Assembly (NCBI GenBank): GCA_040275305.1
Contig: JBEOJY010000007.1
Location: 65,176-129,175 of the forward strand
Direction: 5' to 3'
DNA: 64,000 nucleotides
From: JBEOJY01 sp040275305
GTDB lineage: Bacteria > Pseudomonadota > Alphaproteobacteria > UBA9219
Shown here: one piece after another, positions 34,440 through 44,307 of the stretch
How positions within the stretch are numbered: the stretch's first letter is position 1
Layout of the letters: each line of letters opens with the position of its first letter
Notes under the pieces: model-generated
The model's database searches: none
What the model saw: the letters and a program-made list of their open reading frames with translations, nothing else
Told to the model about the DNA's origin: nothing
Position numbers and translations under genes: made by a program

Positions 34440-37400
34440 TTCCAACCCCCAAGGGTCGACCGCGTTCGCGGGATCCCCGCCGACATAGCTATACGTATTC
34501 ATCCCACCTGCCAGACCAATCGGGTCTGAGGAGATGTAGCTGCCGATTTGGGGGTTGTAGATGCGGTTGTTGTTGTAGAGCAGCCCGGTTTCGGCGTCGT
34601 AGTACTGGCCGGGGAGGCGCAGGTCGAACTTGAGGCCGTTTTCGACAGGCTCGGTGTCGCCGAACGGAGCATGGTCCCATTGCAAGACATTTTGGCCGCT
34701 TTCGGTGATGATGGCATAGGGTTCTCCTTGTCTTCCCGGATTGACGAACGCCCTTCCGGTCGGCGTCACCACGCCGACGGGCATGCCCGCGAGGAAGATG
34801 GTTTCCTGTTCCGCCACGGCGTTTCCGGTTCCTGCGACCATGCCTGTGTACACTCCCGAAACCTGCGCTCCGGCTTGCGCGAAGTACTTCGCCGCGCCGT
34901 TCGCTGTCTTCTTCACCCGCTCGCCGAGGCCGTTGGTGGCGTTCTCGACCGTCACGCCCGCGCCGACGACTTTCGCCAGCTTGCCGTCCGCGCCGAAGGT
35001 GTAGGTAAACTTCCCATCGCTCTCCAGATTGCCGCCATTGTCGTACATAAAGCCCTGAGTCGTCGAGCCTTGCTTGATGCCGTCAAGCTGATTGCTGAAC
35101 GCCGAGACGCGATAGTCACGGTCGCCCCGCGCGTCCGTCGACCATGTCCGGTTGCCGTTCGCGTCATAGGCGTAAACCCCGTCCGTGATCTGCGGAACCT
35201 GAGACTGGAACGATTTCAGGCGATGATGCTCGTACGTCATGCAGGTGTCGTGATAATCGTTGTTGTTCGCGCACAGAAGCCGCGACGCCGCGTCGTAGCC
35301 GTACAAAATGCGTTGCCCGTTCCAGCCGCCATTCGCGCCCGGTTGGCCGAACACGATCTTCGAGAGATTGCCGTCCTGATCCTGTTCGCGCAGGTGATAG
35401 AGGTTGACGTGCCCGTCGCCTTGGCTCCATTTTTCCGGCGCGTCGCTGAACGGGAAGTAGGCGATGCCGCCGATAAGCTGTTTGCCGCTCACCTCGATGG
35501 TCTCCAGCTTCCCGCTCTTGGCGTTGTAGCCGTATTCCACGGCCTTGCCGGAGGGCAGGAGCGTCGAGTCCAGCTGCCCCGTCTTGTCGTCGAAGTCGTG
35601 TCGCGTGACAAGCGTCACGCCGTTAAGCTCCTGCTTTTTGAGGATGACGTTGCCATGCTTGTCATGGTCGAGATAGGTCTTGCCCGATGAATCCTCCACA
35701 ACGGTCAACCGCCCGATCTGACTGGCGTTTGTCGGGCTGGTGTCATAGGTGTATTTCACCGAGGTCCCGTCGCCGTATTGCGCGACTTTCACCCGGCCCA
35801 GAATATCGCGCTCATACGTCGTCGTGAACCCGCGCCCGTCGGTTTCGGTCCACACATTCCCCGCCGGGTCGAACGTGCGCGTGATCTTGCCGCGATCGGG
35901 GCTGTTTTCCTCCGTCTGGTTGCCGAGGCCGTCATAGGCGTACTGCGTCTGGTTGTTCTTCGCGTCCGTGATGACGGCGATGCTGTCGTCCGGGTTATAG
36001 TCGATCACCGTCACGCCGCCGTCGGGGGCCGTGATGGTATGCACCCGGCGCAGCGCGTCGCGCCCATAGGTCGTGACGTTGCCCACGGGATCCGTGGCGC
36101 TGATGATCTCGCCATTGCCGTCGCGGCCATAGGTCGTCGTCTGGCCCTTCGCGCCGATATCCTGCGCAAGGCGGTTGACCGCGTCATAGTTATGCGACCG
36201 CGTGCGGACCAACGTGCCCGCCGTGTCGAATACCTGTTCCGTCTTGACGTTGCCGTTGAGGTCGCGGCCAAGCTGCATACGATTGCCGAGCGGGTCGATG
36301 ATGGCGGCCAGCTGATGCGCCGCGTCGTTTTGCAGCGTGTAATGCGCGCCGTCGGGGGTCGTGACGCCGTTTAAGACATGCGCTTTGTCATAGTCATATT
36401 GCGTCGTCTGGAGATTCACGCTGCGCGTCTCGACCTCGCCGTGCGGCGTATAGGTCTTTCTGACGCACAGATTGTTGGGGTCGCAAACGGAGCTTGGACG
36501 CCCCGCGCCGTCATTCGTAAAGCCATAGGAATGCCCCAGCGCGTTGGTGATCTTGAACGGAGCGCCGCCGCTGTAGGTGATGGTCGTCACGTCGCCGAGA
36601 GGTCCGGTGATCTTGCCGGGATGGCCATATTCGTCGTGGTCGGCATAGGTCCAGCTGCGGCTCTGGCCGCCCGCTGCGGTCGTCTTGCTCAACAACGCGC
36701 CGTTGGCGTCGTTATAGGTCCAAGTGGTGACGCGGTTGACGCCCGGCACGCCGCTCGGTTCCGTGAACTGCGTCGGCAGGTTGAACTTCGGATGCCACGT
36801 GGTCGTGAAGGTCCGCGCCAGCGGCGTTCCCGCCGCTTCCGTGCGCGTAAGCTCCTGACCGCGCGGGCTGTGGGTGTAGCGCGTGACGTTGTCGTTGTAG
36901 TCGGTGCGCGTCGCGACAAAGCCGTATTGGTCGTAGGTCATCGCCTTCGCGCCGATATTCGCGACCGGAGCGCCCGTGACCGCCGTCGGCAGCACGATGT
37001 TGTTGTTGGTCGTGAAGTCGTAGCCGTGGACGTTGCCAAGCGCGTCGGTGACCGTCGCGGTTCCGTCCGCGTTATAAGCGACCGTGACTTTCTCGACGCC
37101 GCCCGCATGCTCGGTCGAAATCGCCTTGTTGTCCGCGTTGTATTGATAAGTCGCGAAGCGCGCGCCGTTGCCGTCGATGATCCCGGTCAGCGCGTGGGGC
37201 AGGCTTGCGCCCGACGTGTTGGCGGATTCGTTATAGACGTAAGTCCGCGTCGCATCGTCGGCATAGGTGACTTTCGCAAGGTTCTTGTTGCCGTCGACGC
37301 TGTACTTGACAACCTTGCCGTCCGCCTGCGTGACGGAATCGACGAAGCCGTTGGCATCGTGATGGAAGGTCAGCGTATGCCCATAGGGGCCGCGCGCCGA

Positions 37401-37927
37401 GCTGAGTTTGTCTCCGGCATTATGATACTGAAGCTGCGTGACCTCGCCCGCGCGGGTCTTGATCGTTTGCAACTGGCCTTTGGCGGAATAGGTTTCCGTG
37501 TTGTCGTCGTCGTCCACCAGCGTAAAGCCGCTCGTCGCCGAGCCGCTGAGGGTCAGCGTGACGCCCGGCGCGGCGCTCCAGCCGCTGCCGCTCTGCGTGA
37601 AGCTGTAGACGCGGCCATTGGCGCGTATTGCCTTGACGGTCTTGTCGTCGGTCAGTTCCAGCGCGCGATCCCACGTGCTGCGCCAGTTCGCCCCGAATTG
37701 CGAAATTCTGCTGTCCTGACTGTTGTAATACCGGATCAGCTCAACGCCAGTGTAGGCCGGGCCTTCGTAATCCGCCTCGACCTGATACTTGTTGCCAGTG
37801 CCCACGTTGATCGGGTTGCCTACCGCGCAAGTGACCTTCTGGCAGTCGGAAGCAAGATTGGCGTCTTTCGTGGGATCGGTAGGCGTGGTGGGATCTGTTG
37901 GGTCCGTTGGATCGGTGGGGTCAGTGG

Positions 37928-37973
37928 GATCCGTTGGGTCTGTGGGATCGGATCCGTTGGGTCTGTGGGATCG
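37928..37973. repeat. Perfect 23-bp tandem duplication inside the Rhs linker
   Basis: Two adjacent identical 23-base copies, 37928-37950 and 37951-37973, each beginning GATCCGTTGGGTCTGTGGG. Twenty-three is not a multiple of three, so the second copy breaks the Asp-Pro-Thr reading frame. The surrounding 37870-37980 is a degenerate repeat of the 9-base unit for DPT, a setting prone to slippage. Confidence 0.95.
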
Positions 37974-38861
37974 GGGGTGTCGCCGTCACGTGTAATCGTC
38001 CATGTGCCGGGGGTATTGTAATTGCAACCAAGTTTATCTGCGTTATTACTATTATCTGCACCAAAATAATCATAATTTCTTGGAGTTGTATTATAGTGAT
38101 ATTCTGTACCAAATCTTGGGTCTGTGTAGTGATTGATGTTGCTCATGGTTGGCAAGCCGTAGTAGGGGGTCGCTATGTCCCAATCATAAACGCTCCCTTT
38201 GTCATCACTCCATATGTTGCCTACAGTGCCAAGCGGACATCCATATTTATTATCAGCCGAGCATTTGGGAATGTCGCTATATGATAAATCATAAACGACG
38301 CCATTTACCTCGGCATGAAATTTAGTTGGTTTGGGGGAATCAGCAGCACCAAAGAGTTCATCATCGTTTATGATAAGCCAATGTCGGGGAGTTGTATTTG
38401 CGTATATAGTGTCATCGGCAGAAAATGTAATTTCTAGCTTGATATTGCCGTTTAACCCGCATGTTTGATAGTAATCATTATTTAACTTTGTACCGGGAAC
38501 AAATGGCTTTCCTTCATATTTTAATATAAAATTGACAGCATTGGCATCACGGGGGGCGAAGGCGGAGAGGGCGGCGCTGGCGGCCAGAGCGGTGGCGCAG
38601 AGGAACTTGCCCGCGCGTTTGTATTTCAGCGAAATTCTCTTGGCCTGTGCTGCGCTCATGGAAATTCTCCTTTGAAAAATGATCGATCCGAAAAATTTGC
38701 CGCGATATTTATGCCCCCCGTCATCACGAAGAGCCTTACTGATGGCGACGACGCAACCCCTTGTTGCGACCCGCCTCGGAATGGACACAATCTATATACT
38801 TCAGGTTGTGCCTAGTCACGCATAATCTATGGTAAATAAAGTTTCTTGGTAAGAATTAACC

Positions 38862-39462
38862 ATGACTTGCATGAATACGGGCTTCCCCATACGGCGGAAC
38901 AGTAACCACGCACTTGCCAGCCTGTTGCGCGAGGCGAACCGTTTGCGCGTCACAGCCCCCCAGCCTTTGCCCGCCGACCTTGTTGAACGGGTGAGACTGA
39001 GCAAGCCGAATATCATCCACGCCTTGTTGCATAAGCAAGACAAACAGCCTGCGTTCAACCACGAAGCCTTTGACGAACGCGCGGCCATCATCCAAGCCAA
39101 CGGAGTGCCTAAACTATGGGCAGAAGGCTTTGCCACCCACTGCACTATGCAATGCCCCGAAAGCTACTGGCCAGAACGCTGGCAACAGATTGTCGATGAC
39201 GGTGGGCGCTTCCTAGACCGATGGGGAAGGCAAGCTACGAAACTAGGATGGCAGGCCTTGGACGTATTCGGGGTTAATCCCTCTGGCCCCCGAACTGCGC
39301 TATGACGGCATGGGGCTTGTCCCCTTGCTGCAAGGCCGTCCTGTCATCGCCATCACAGACAGCGCCGCCCGCATCGACTGCGGACGTGGCGTAACTCAGA
39401 CCTACCAGCGAACCCCGCGCTTTCAAGCTGCCTGCCTGTGGGAGTTGGACAAGCTCAAATGA
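38862..39462 (+). pseudogene. Frameshifted hypothetical protein of mobile-element type
   Basis: The first frame reads 133 codons to near 39280 and the natural continuation (LAPELRYDGMGLVPLLQGRP...CLWELDKLK) runs in another frame to the TGA at 39460-39462. Deleting one T in the sequence AATCCCTCTGGCCCC near 39283 joins them into a continuous protein of about 200 residues. The N-terminus (ALASLLREANRLRV...ELVERVRL-like) resembles TubC-like docking segments seen in phage or plasmid proteins. Function unknown. Either a one-base mutation or a sequence error. Confidence 0.6.
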
Positions 39463-39658
39463 ATTTTCCACAAGTACGCGCGCGCGCGAGGATTAAGATA
39501 AGACCGCATCAAAACAGCTAGCAGGGAACTGACATAATTAGCCTGCCACCCGTTCCCTCATGTTCCCCTCCATCCCCTCTCGTTGGCGTTTAAGTTGTGG
39601 GCCTGAAAAACGTCTTTGTGAAAATAACAAAGAAATTCAAAAGAATAATAAATGAAAA

Positions 39659-39748
39659 TGGCGGATGGGGTGGGATTCGAACCCACGGTGAGCTTGCACC
39701 CACGCCGGTTTTCAAGACCGGTTCCTTAAACCGCTCGGACACCCATCC
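39659..39748 (-). tRNA. tRNA-Ser (anticodon UGA)
   Basis: A 90-base class II tRNA read leftward. The acceptor stem is GGATGGG paired with CCCATCC, the D-arm region is TGTCCGAGCGGTTTAAGG, the anticodon loop is CTTGAAA (anticodon TGA), the variable arm is long (GTGGGTGCAAGCTCAC), and the T-loop is GGTTCGAATCC. The CCA end is encoded. It reads UCA and related Ser codons. It lies at the right edge of the Rhs island and could have served as an integration site. Confidence 0.95.
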
Positions 39749-39900
39749 TTAAAGGCAGCCAAAGTCATAATGTTTCACCAGCCGCAAGTGAAGCGAAATC
39801 TTCCGTGCCGCAACGAAAACAAGGAGAAAGCCCAAAACTTGAACAATTCTGGCCCGATGCTACAAAGGCATGCATGCATCTCAGGACTGGACATCCCCTC

Positions 39901-41244
39901 ATGAGCAAAAGCGCCGCCTGTCCGTGGACAAAGTTGACCGACGTTAAAAGCGTCGAAATCGGCCCGCTTGTCGCTCCGGTCAACATCGAAGTCGCGCTCC
40001 CCGGCAGTAAAAGCGTCAGCAACCGCGTGCTGCTCATGGCGGCGCTGGCGGACGCGCCATGCCGCCTGTCCGGCGTACTGCGCAGCGACGATACCTATTG
40101 GATGACGGAAAGCCTCAAAACGCTCGGCGCAAACATCGCCATCGACGGATCGAATTTCAGCATATGGGGAAATAACCTCCTCGCCTCACGCAGCCCTACC
40201 CGGATCTTCGTCGGCTCGTCCGGGACCGCCGCGCGTTTTCTGCCGGGAGTGCTGGCCGCGCGGCAAGCCGAAACCATCATGGCAGGCAGCGAGCAACTGA
40301 CCAAAAGACCAATCGCGTCGCTCGTCGAAGGGCTGAAGTCGCTGGGCGCAGCGATCGAAACCATGGGCGAGGGCGAACGCCTGCCGCTGAAAATCTCCGG
40401 CGGCGGGTTTGACGGCGGCCAAATCGCCATGTCCGGGGCGCAATCAAGCCAATTCATCAGCGGCGTCTTGATCGCCGCCCCGCTTTCGCGGCAAGGCGTT
40501 ACTCTGGAAGTCCCCGACGAAATCGTGCAAAGCGACTACGTGAGAATTACGCTGCATTACATGAAAGCTTTTGGCGTCGTCTCCGAAACCAACAACGATC
40601 TGACGCGCTTCTTTGTCCCGCCGCAACAGTACCGAGCCGCGAACTTCCCGCTTGAAGCCGACGCCTCGACGGCCACTTATTTCTTCGCGCTCGCCGCCCT
40701 GACGGGCGGCCGGACGAAAATCGCCAATCTCGGCACGACGACGACCCAGCCGGATTACGGCTTTGTCGATATTCTGGAACGCATGGGTTGCCGCGTTGTC
40801 AAAACCGAAACCACCACGGAAGTCGTCGGCGGCCACCCCCTCAAAGGCGGCTTCGACATCGACATGAAACCGCTATCCGACGCGACTCTAACGCTCGCCG
40901 CCATCGCCCCGTTCGCGGACGGCCCCATCCACATCCACAACGTCGCGCATATCCGCCACCACGAAAGCGACCGCATCAAGGTCGCCTGCGATATCCTGAC
41001 AGGCATGGGCCTGCGCGTAGAAGAACGCCCGGACGGCCTGTCCATCTATCCCGGCAACCCGCGCAAAACGGAAATCGATCCGCGCGACGACCACCGCGTT
41101 GCCATGTCGATGGCCCTGACGGGAGCCAAAGGAAATGGCATCGTCATCGACACTCCGTCTTGCGTCTCCAAAACCTGCCCGGAATTTTTCGACTTGCTGT
41201 CCGCCTGCGCCGGAGTGTCCGTAACGCCGAAAATGGCCTCATAA
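39901..41244 (+). CDS. aroA: 3-phosphoshikimate 1-carboxyvinyltransferase (EPSP synthase)
   Basis: A 447-residue EPSP synthase, step six of the shikimate pathway. Key segments are ALPGSKSVSNRVLLMAALAD (substrate-binding Lys), FVGSSGTAARFLPGVLA, EADASTATYFFALAAL, the active-site Asp segment MKPLSDATLTLAAIAPFADG and DPRDDHRVAMSMAL. ATG 39901 puts the first motif at the usual distance; in-frame GTG 39805 and ATG 39871 would add residues without family support. It is followed six bases later by the Mpl-like gene, so the two are an operon. Confidence 0.93.
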   Translation: MSKSAACPWTKLTDVKSVEIGPLVAPVNIEVALPGSKSVSNRVLLMAALADAPCRLSGVLRSDDTYWMTESLKTLGANIAIDGSNFSIWGNNLLASRSPTRIFVGSSGTAARFLPGVLAARQAETIMAGSEQLTKRPIASLVEGLKSLGAAIETMGEGERLPLKISGGGFDGGQIAMSGAQSSQFISGVLIAAPLSRQGVTLEVPDEIVQSDYVRITLHYMKAFGVVSETNNDLTRFFVPPQQYRAANFPLEADASTATYFFALAALTGGRTKIANLGTTTTQPDYGFVDILERMGCRVVKTETTTEVVGGHPLKGGFDIDMKPLSDATLTLAAIAPFADGPIHIHNVAHIRHHESDRIKVACDILTGMGLRVEERPDGLSIYPGNPRKTEIDPRDDHRVAMSMALTGAKGNGIVIDTPSCVSKTCPEFFDLLSACAGVSVTPKMAS

Positions 41245-41250
41245 TCCCCC

Positions 41251-42819
41251 ATGCCCCCAAACGCAACCTCCTCCTCGCCCCGTAAAACCCACTTCATCGG
41301 CCTTGCCGGAGCGGGCATGAGCGCCGTCGCCAAGCTCCTGCGCGAAAGCGGCGCGACAGTCATCGGCTCGGACGAAGCGGCCTACCCCCCCGTTTCCGAC
41401 TATCTGAAAAGCGAGAACCTGACCTGCCGCAGCCCCTACGCAACCTCCAACATCGATCCCGACGTGACGGATTTCGTCATCGGCAAGAACGCGCGTCTTG
41501 TGCCCGAAACCAACGCCGAAGTCGCGGGTGCGCTCGCCTCCGGCAAGCCTGTGCGCTCGTTCCCCGAAATTCTCAAACAGCTCGCCGAAGGCAAGGAAAC
41601 CGCCATAGTCGCCGGAAGCTACGGCAAATCAAGCTGCGCGTCCTTGCTTGCGCACGGACTGATTGAAGCCCAGACCGATCCGTCATGGTTTATCGGAGCG
41701 ATCCCGCTTTCTCCGACATCCAGCGCGAGTCTGGGACAAGGCAAAATCTTCGTCATGGAGGGCGACGAGTATCCCTCCTCCAATTTCGACGACCGCGCGA
41801 AATTCCTGCATTACGCGCCGCGCCATCTTCTACTAACGCCACTCGCGCACGATCACGTCAACGTCTATCCCACGCCTGAAAGCTACCTGCGCCCGTTCGC
41901 GCAGCTTGTCTCCAACCTGCCCAAAGACGCGCCGCTCGTTCTGTGCCTTGACGGCGACTTAAGCAAAATCTTTAAATCAAGCCTCCCCTCGCAACAATCC
42001 ATCGTCACTTATGGCCTCGCCAAAGGCGACTATCGACCCGCGAACATCCTCTGGGGAGAAACCACGCGCTTCACGCTCATGCGCGATGGCGAACCGATCA
42101 TTGATCTGGAAACCTCCCAGCTTGGCGAGCACAACATAGAAAACATCGTCGGCGTCGGAGCCTTGCTGCTTTCGCAAAACCTCATAAGCCCGGAAACTTT
42201 CGCGCGCGCCGTGGCGAGCTTCAAGGGCGTGCGCCGTCGCCTCGACCGCAAATCCGAAGCGACCTCCATACCCATCTACGAAGCTTTCGGCTCCTCGCGC
42301 GAAAAAGCCCGCAGCGCAATCGCCGCAATGCGACGCCATTACCCGAACCGTCGCCTTGTCATCGTCTTCGAACCGCATACCTTCAGTTGGCGCAACCGCG
42401 CAGCGTTAAGCTGGTATGACGACGTTTTCGACGGCGCAAGCCATGTCTACGTCTATGAACCGGCGGAGCAAGGCGCCACGACGCATGCGCAACTTACGCA
42501 ACAGGAAATCGTGGCAAGGGTAGCCGCGACCTACCTGCCCGTCACCGCCCTGCCCCCCGCATCGGAGGCTGCGCGCGAAGCCGCAGGGCAAATCGTCGGC
42601 GAACTGCAAGCAAATGATGCGCTCCTGCTGCTGACTTCCGGCAATCTAGGCGGCCTGATCGAAACCATCCCTGCGCTGGCCGAACAAAAGTTCCCAATCC
42701 AAAAAGCCAAGCGTCTTCCGGAATCGACGACAGCCCGCGAAGCGCGAACCGCCGCCGCCCTGCGCGAAAACCTCCGCAAGCGCAAAGCCCAAAAAGAGGC
42801 AAGAAAAGACAAGGAATAG
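41251..42819 (+). CDS. mpl: Mpl-like Mur ligase family protein
   Basis: A 522-residue Mur ligase. The N-terminal domain begins FIGLAGAGMSAVAKLLRESG. The P-loop is GSYGKSS instead of the usual GTHGKTT. The segment DEYPSSNFDDRAKFLHYAPR closely follows Mpl, which attaches recycled murein tripeptide to UDP-MurNAc. The LGEHNIENIVGVGALL motif and a C-terminal Glu-ligase domain complete it, and a 40-residue Arg/Lys-rich tail ends it. The altered P-loop and the segment AHDH, where Mpl has FDH, hint at a changed substrate. Mpl or a MurC-like relative; the former fits better. Confidence 0.75.
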   Translation: MPPNATSSSPRKTHFIGLAGAGMSAVAKLLRESGATVIGSDEAAYPPVSDYLKSENLTCRSPYATSNIDPDVTDFVIGKNARLVPETNAEVAGALASGKPVRSFPEILKQLAEGKETAIVAGSYGKSSCASLLAHGLIEAQTDPSWFIGAIPLSPTSSASLGQGKIFVMEGDEYPSSNFDDRAKFLHYAPRHLLLTPLAHDHVNVYPTPESYLRPFAQLVSNLPKDAPLVLCLDGDLSKIFKSSLPSQQSIVTYGLAKGDYRPANILWGETTRFTLMRDGEPIIDLETSQLGEHNIENIVGVGALLLSQNLISPETFARAVASFKGVRRRLDRKSEATSIPIYEAFGSSREKARSAIAAMRRHYPNRRLVIVFEPHTFSWRNRAALSWYDDVFDGASHVYVYEPAEQGATTHAQLTQQEIVARVAATYLPVTALPPASEAAREAAGQIVGELQANDALLLLTSGNLGGLIETIPALAEQKFPIQKAKRLPESTTAREARTAAALRENLRKRKAQKEARKDKE

Positions 42820-42879
42820 GCATCGAAAGAGCCGCGAAGGAAAAAAACAGGAAAACATAGAAAAATCCCCAAATACCTG

Positions 42880-42909
42880 TTGACATGATGTTTCCCACTA
42901 CGTTACAAC
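42880..42909 (+). promoter_or_regulatory. Sigma-70-like promoter upstream of a gene-free purine-rich stretch
   Basis: TTGACA (42880-42885) is followed 17-18 bases later by TTACAA/TACAAC (42903-42909). Transcription would start near 42916 and run into a gene-free region. By-eye match only. Confidence 0.45.
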
Positions 42910-43200
42910 TTGTCCCACTTTCTCATTCCGGAAGACCAAGATGGAGGGAGGAAGGGTTGGCAAGGCCAACGGACCCTCTGTCCAGCTGGCATGAGGGAGA
43001 AAAACCGGAGACCTTGGACAACGGGTAGGCCGCCCTAGCGGAACCGGAGCAGATTGGGCGCCGGAGCCGTGAATCGGGGGGAGCGCGCTTCCATCTCGGA
43101 GGATAGAGACAAGAAAGCAAGGAATTGAAGAATGTTAAGAAGAGAAAATAAAGAGAGAAAGAACCATAAGAGAAGAATGGAAAACGACCTGCCCGCAAGC
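42910..43200 (+). ncRNA. Candidate structured or purine-rich RNA
   Basis: No protein gene fits this 290-base stretch. It starts with a perfect GTTGGC-AAG-GCCAAC hairpin (42956-42970), has a GTCCA/TGGAC pair (42980-43018) and then an increasingly purine-rich tail with several SD-like GGAGG and AAGAGA stretches. It differs from the neighbouring palindromic elements and is preceded by a promoter-like sequence. A regulatory RNA is possible; it matches none of the RNA families I checked from memory (6S, RNase P, tmRNA, SRP). Confidence 0.35.
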
Positions 43201-43209
43201 GCGACCTAA

Positions 43210-43600
43210 TCCCCTCCCCCTTGCGGGGGTGATGAGTGAGGGGAGACGGGCAAGCCGCCAGCCATAGTCGTAATTGTTATATACCCATCGCGCATCAAGA
43301 GTTGGTTAGTCATTGCCACAAGACAGGCGCGACTCCCTCGCCCCCGTGAGGGGGAGAGGGTTGGGGTGAGGGGGCGAGTCTATCGCGTGAATCCAAACAC
43401 CACCCTCACCCCAAACCCCTCTCCCTCCCAAGGAGGGCGAAGGGCTTTGCGCCGTGCCAGCGGCAAGAATACTCCCAACTCTTGAACAGCAAGGGGTATA
43501 CTCATAACAGTTCAAGAGTTGGGCGTAGCCAAAGCTAGCACGGCCTGATTGCCTCCCCCTTGCGGGAATGGCTGCCGCATCGTAATCCTAAAAGCGAAGA
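43210..43600. repeat. Cluster of element D halves and an inverted repeat before dcd
   Basis: Element D pieces at 43210-43245, 43329-43375, 43405-43445 (inverted) and 43551-43567. A separate inverted repeat, CCCAACTCTTGAAC (43473-43486) and GTTCAAGAGTTGGG (43509-43522), has a 22-base loop; a partial third copy of its core lies near 43296. No gene is present. Bases 43600-43701 are the dcd leader. Confidence 0.65.
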
Positions 43601-43701
43601 CGGCAGGCGACATAGCCATTTGCCGAATCCAGCCCCTTGCCGCCGTCTCAGGATAAAGTTAAAAGCGCATAGACGCGCCTAACTCATGCAAGGAACCCGC
43701 C

Positions 43702-44307
43702 ATGTCGGTCATGCCCGATCACTGGATACGCGAAAAAGCCGCCAAGTGCGGCATGATCTCGCCGTTCGAGGAGAAGATGCAACGCAAGGGAGTCATCTCC
43801 TATGGCTTGTCGTCCTACGGCTACGATGCGCGACTGGCGGACGAATTCAAGATCTTCACCAACATCGACAGCGCGGTGGTGGATCCCAAAAACTTCTCAG
43901 ACCAAAGCTTCGTCGATCGCAAAACCGATGTTTGCGTTGTGCCGCCGAACTCCTTCGCGCTGGCGCGAACCGTGGAATACTTCAAGATCCCGCGCGACGT
44001 GTTAGTGATCTGCCTAGGCAAATCGACCTACGCCCGCTGTGGATTGATCGTCAACGTGACCCCGCTGGAGCCGGAATGGGAAGGCCATGTGACGCTCGAA
44101 ATCTCGAACACCACGCCGCTGCCCGCGCGGGTCTTCGCCAACGAAGGCATCTGCCAGTTCTTGTTCCTAAAGGCCGACAGTCCCTGCGAAGTCTCCTACG
44201 CCGACCGAGGCGGCAAATATCAGGGCCAGCGCGGCGTGACGCTGCCCAAGATGGAAACAATGCGCCTCGAAACCGCCGCGACCGGGAAGAAGGTCGTCAA
44301 TGGATAG
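43702..44307 (+). CDS. dcd: dCTP deaminase
   Basis: A 201-residue dCTP deaminase that makes dUTP for thymidylate synthesis. Conserved parts are SYGLSSYGYDARLADEFKIF, the catalytic segment GKSTYARCGLIVNVTPLEPEWEGHVTLEISN (with the active-site Glu) and FANEGICQFLFLKAD. Its stop overlaps the murA start by eight bases, so the genes are co-transcribed. Confidence 0.95.
   Translation: MSVMPDHWIREKAAKCGMISPFEEKMQRKGVISYGLSSYGYDARLADEFKIFTNIDSAVVDPKNFSDQSFVDRKTDVCVVPPNSFALARTVEYFKIPRDVLVICLGKSTYARCGLIVNVTPLEPEWEGHVTLEISNTTPLPARVFANEGICQFLFLKADSPCEVSYADRGGKYQGQRGVTLPKMETMRLETAATGKKVVNG

Larger units (their letters stand above)
34044..38659 (-). pseudogene. Secreted Rhs/YD-repeat protein, frame broken by a 23-bp tandem duplication
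   Basis: From ATG 38659 (AAAGGAG upstream) it reads a signal peptide (FLCATALAASAALSAFA), an unknown AT-rich N-terminal domain of about 190 residues and a DPTDPT linker. At 37928-37973 a perfect 23-base tandem duplication shifts the frame, so translation continues as nonsense for about 50 residues. Downstream the open frame to 34044 carries the conserved NPINVGTGNKYQVEADYEG entry, dozens of YD repeats and the Rhs end motif GSYISSDPIGLAGGMNTYSY...NAVDPWGLE, then a 131-residue variable tip (34044-34439). With one 23-base copy removed, the frame is continuous, about 1,530 codons. Rhs proteins encapsulate and deliver C-terminal toxins; the activity of this tip is unknown. Confidence 0.85.

Noticed and set aside
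37870..37980. Degenerate GATCC-type repeats considered as a CRISPR-like or minisatellite array
   Set aside because: The units encode Asp-Pro-Thr in the Rhs frame and have no spacers, so this is a coding linker.
34548..38021. Very long open frames on the plus strand (for example 34548-35690 and 36378-38021)
   Set aside because: They lie opposite the Rhs gene, are Arg/Val/Ala-rich without domain character and arise because the GC-rich YD-repeat codons leave the reverse frames open.
43021..43100. RNase P, 6S or tmRNA in the 42.9-43.2 kb tract
   Set aside because: None of the conserved cores of these RNAs (for example the RNase P GGAAGTCCGG-type region) is present by eye.
42923..43198. Leftward frame of 91 codons across the purine-rich tract
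   Set aside because: It reads the complement of an AG tract as Phe/Leu/Ser, has no ribosome site and no family character.
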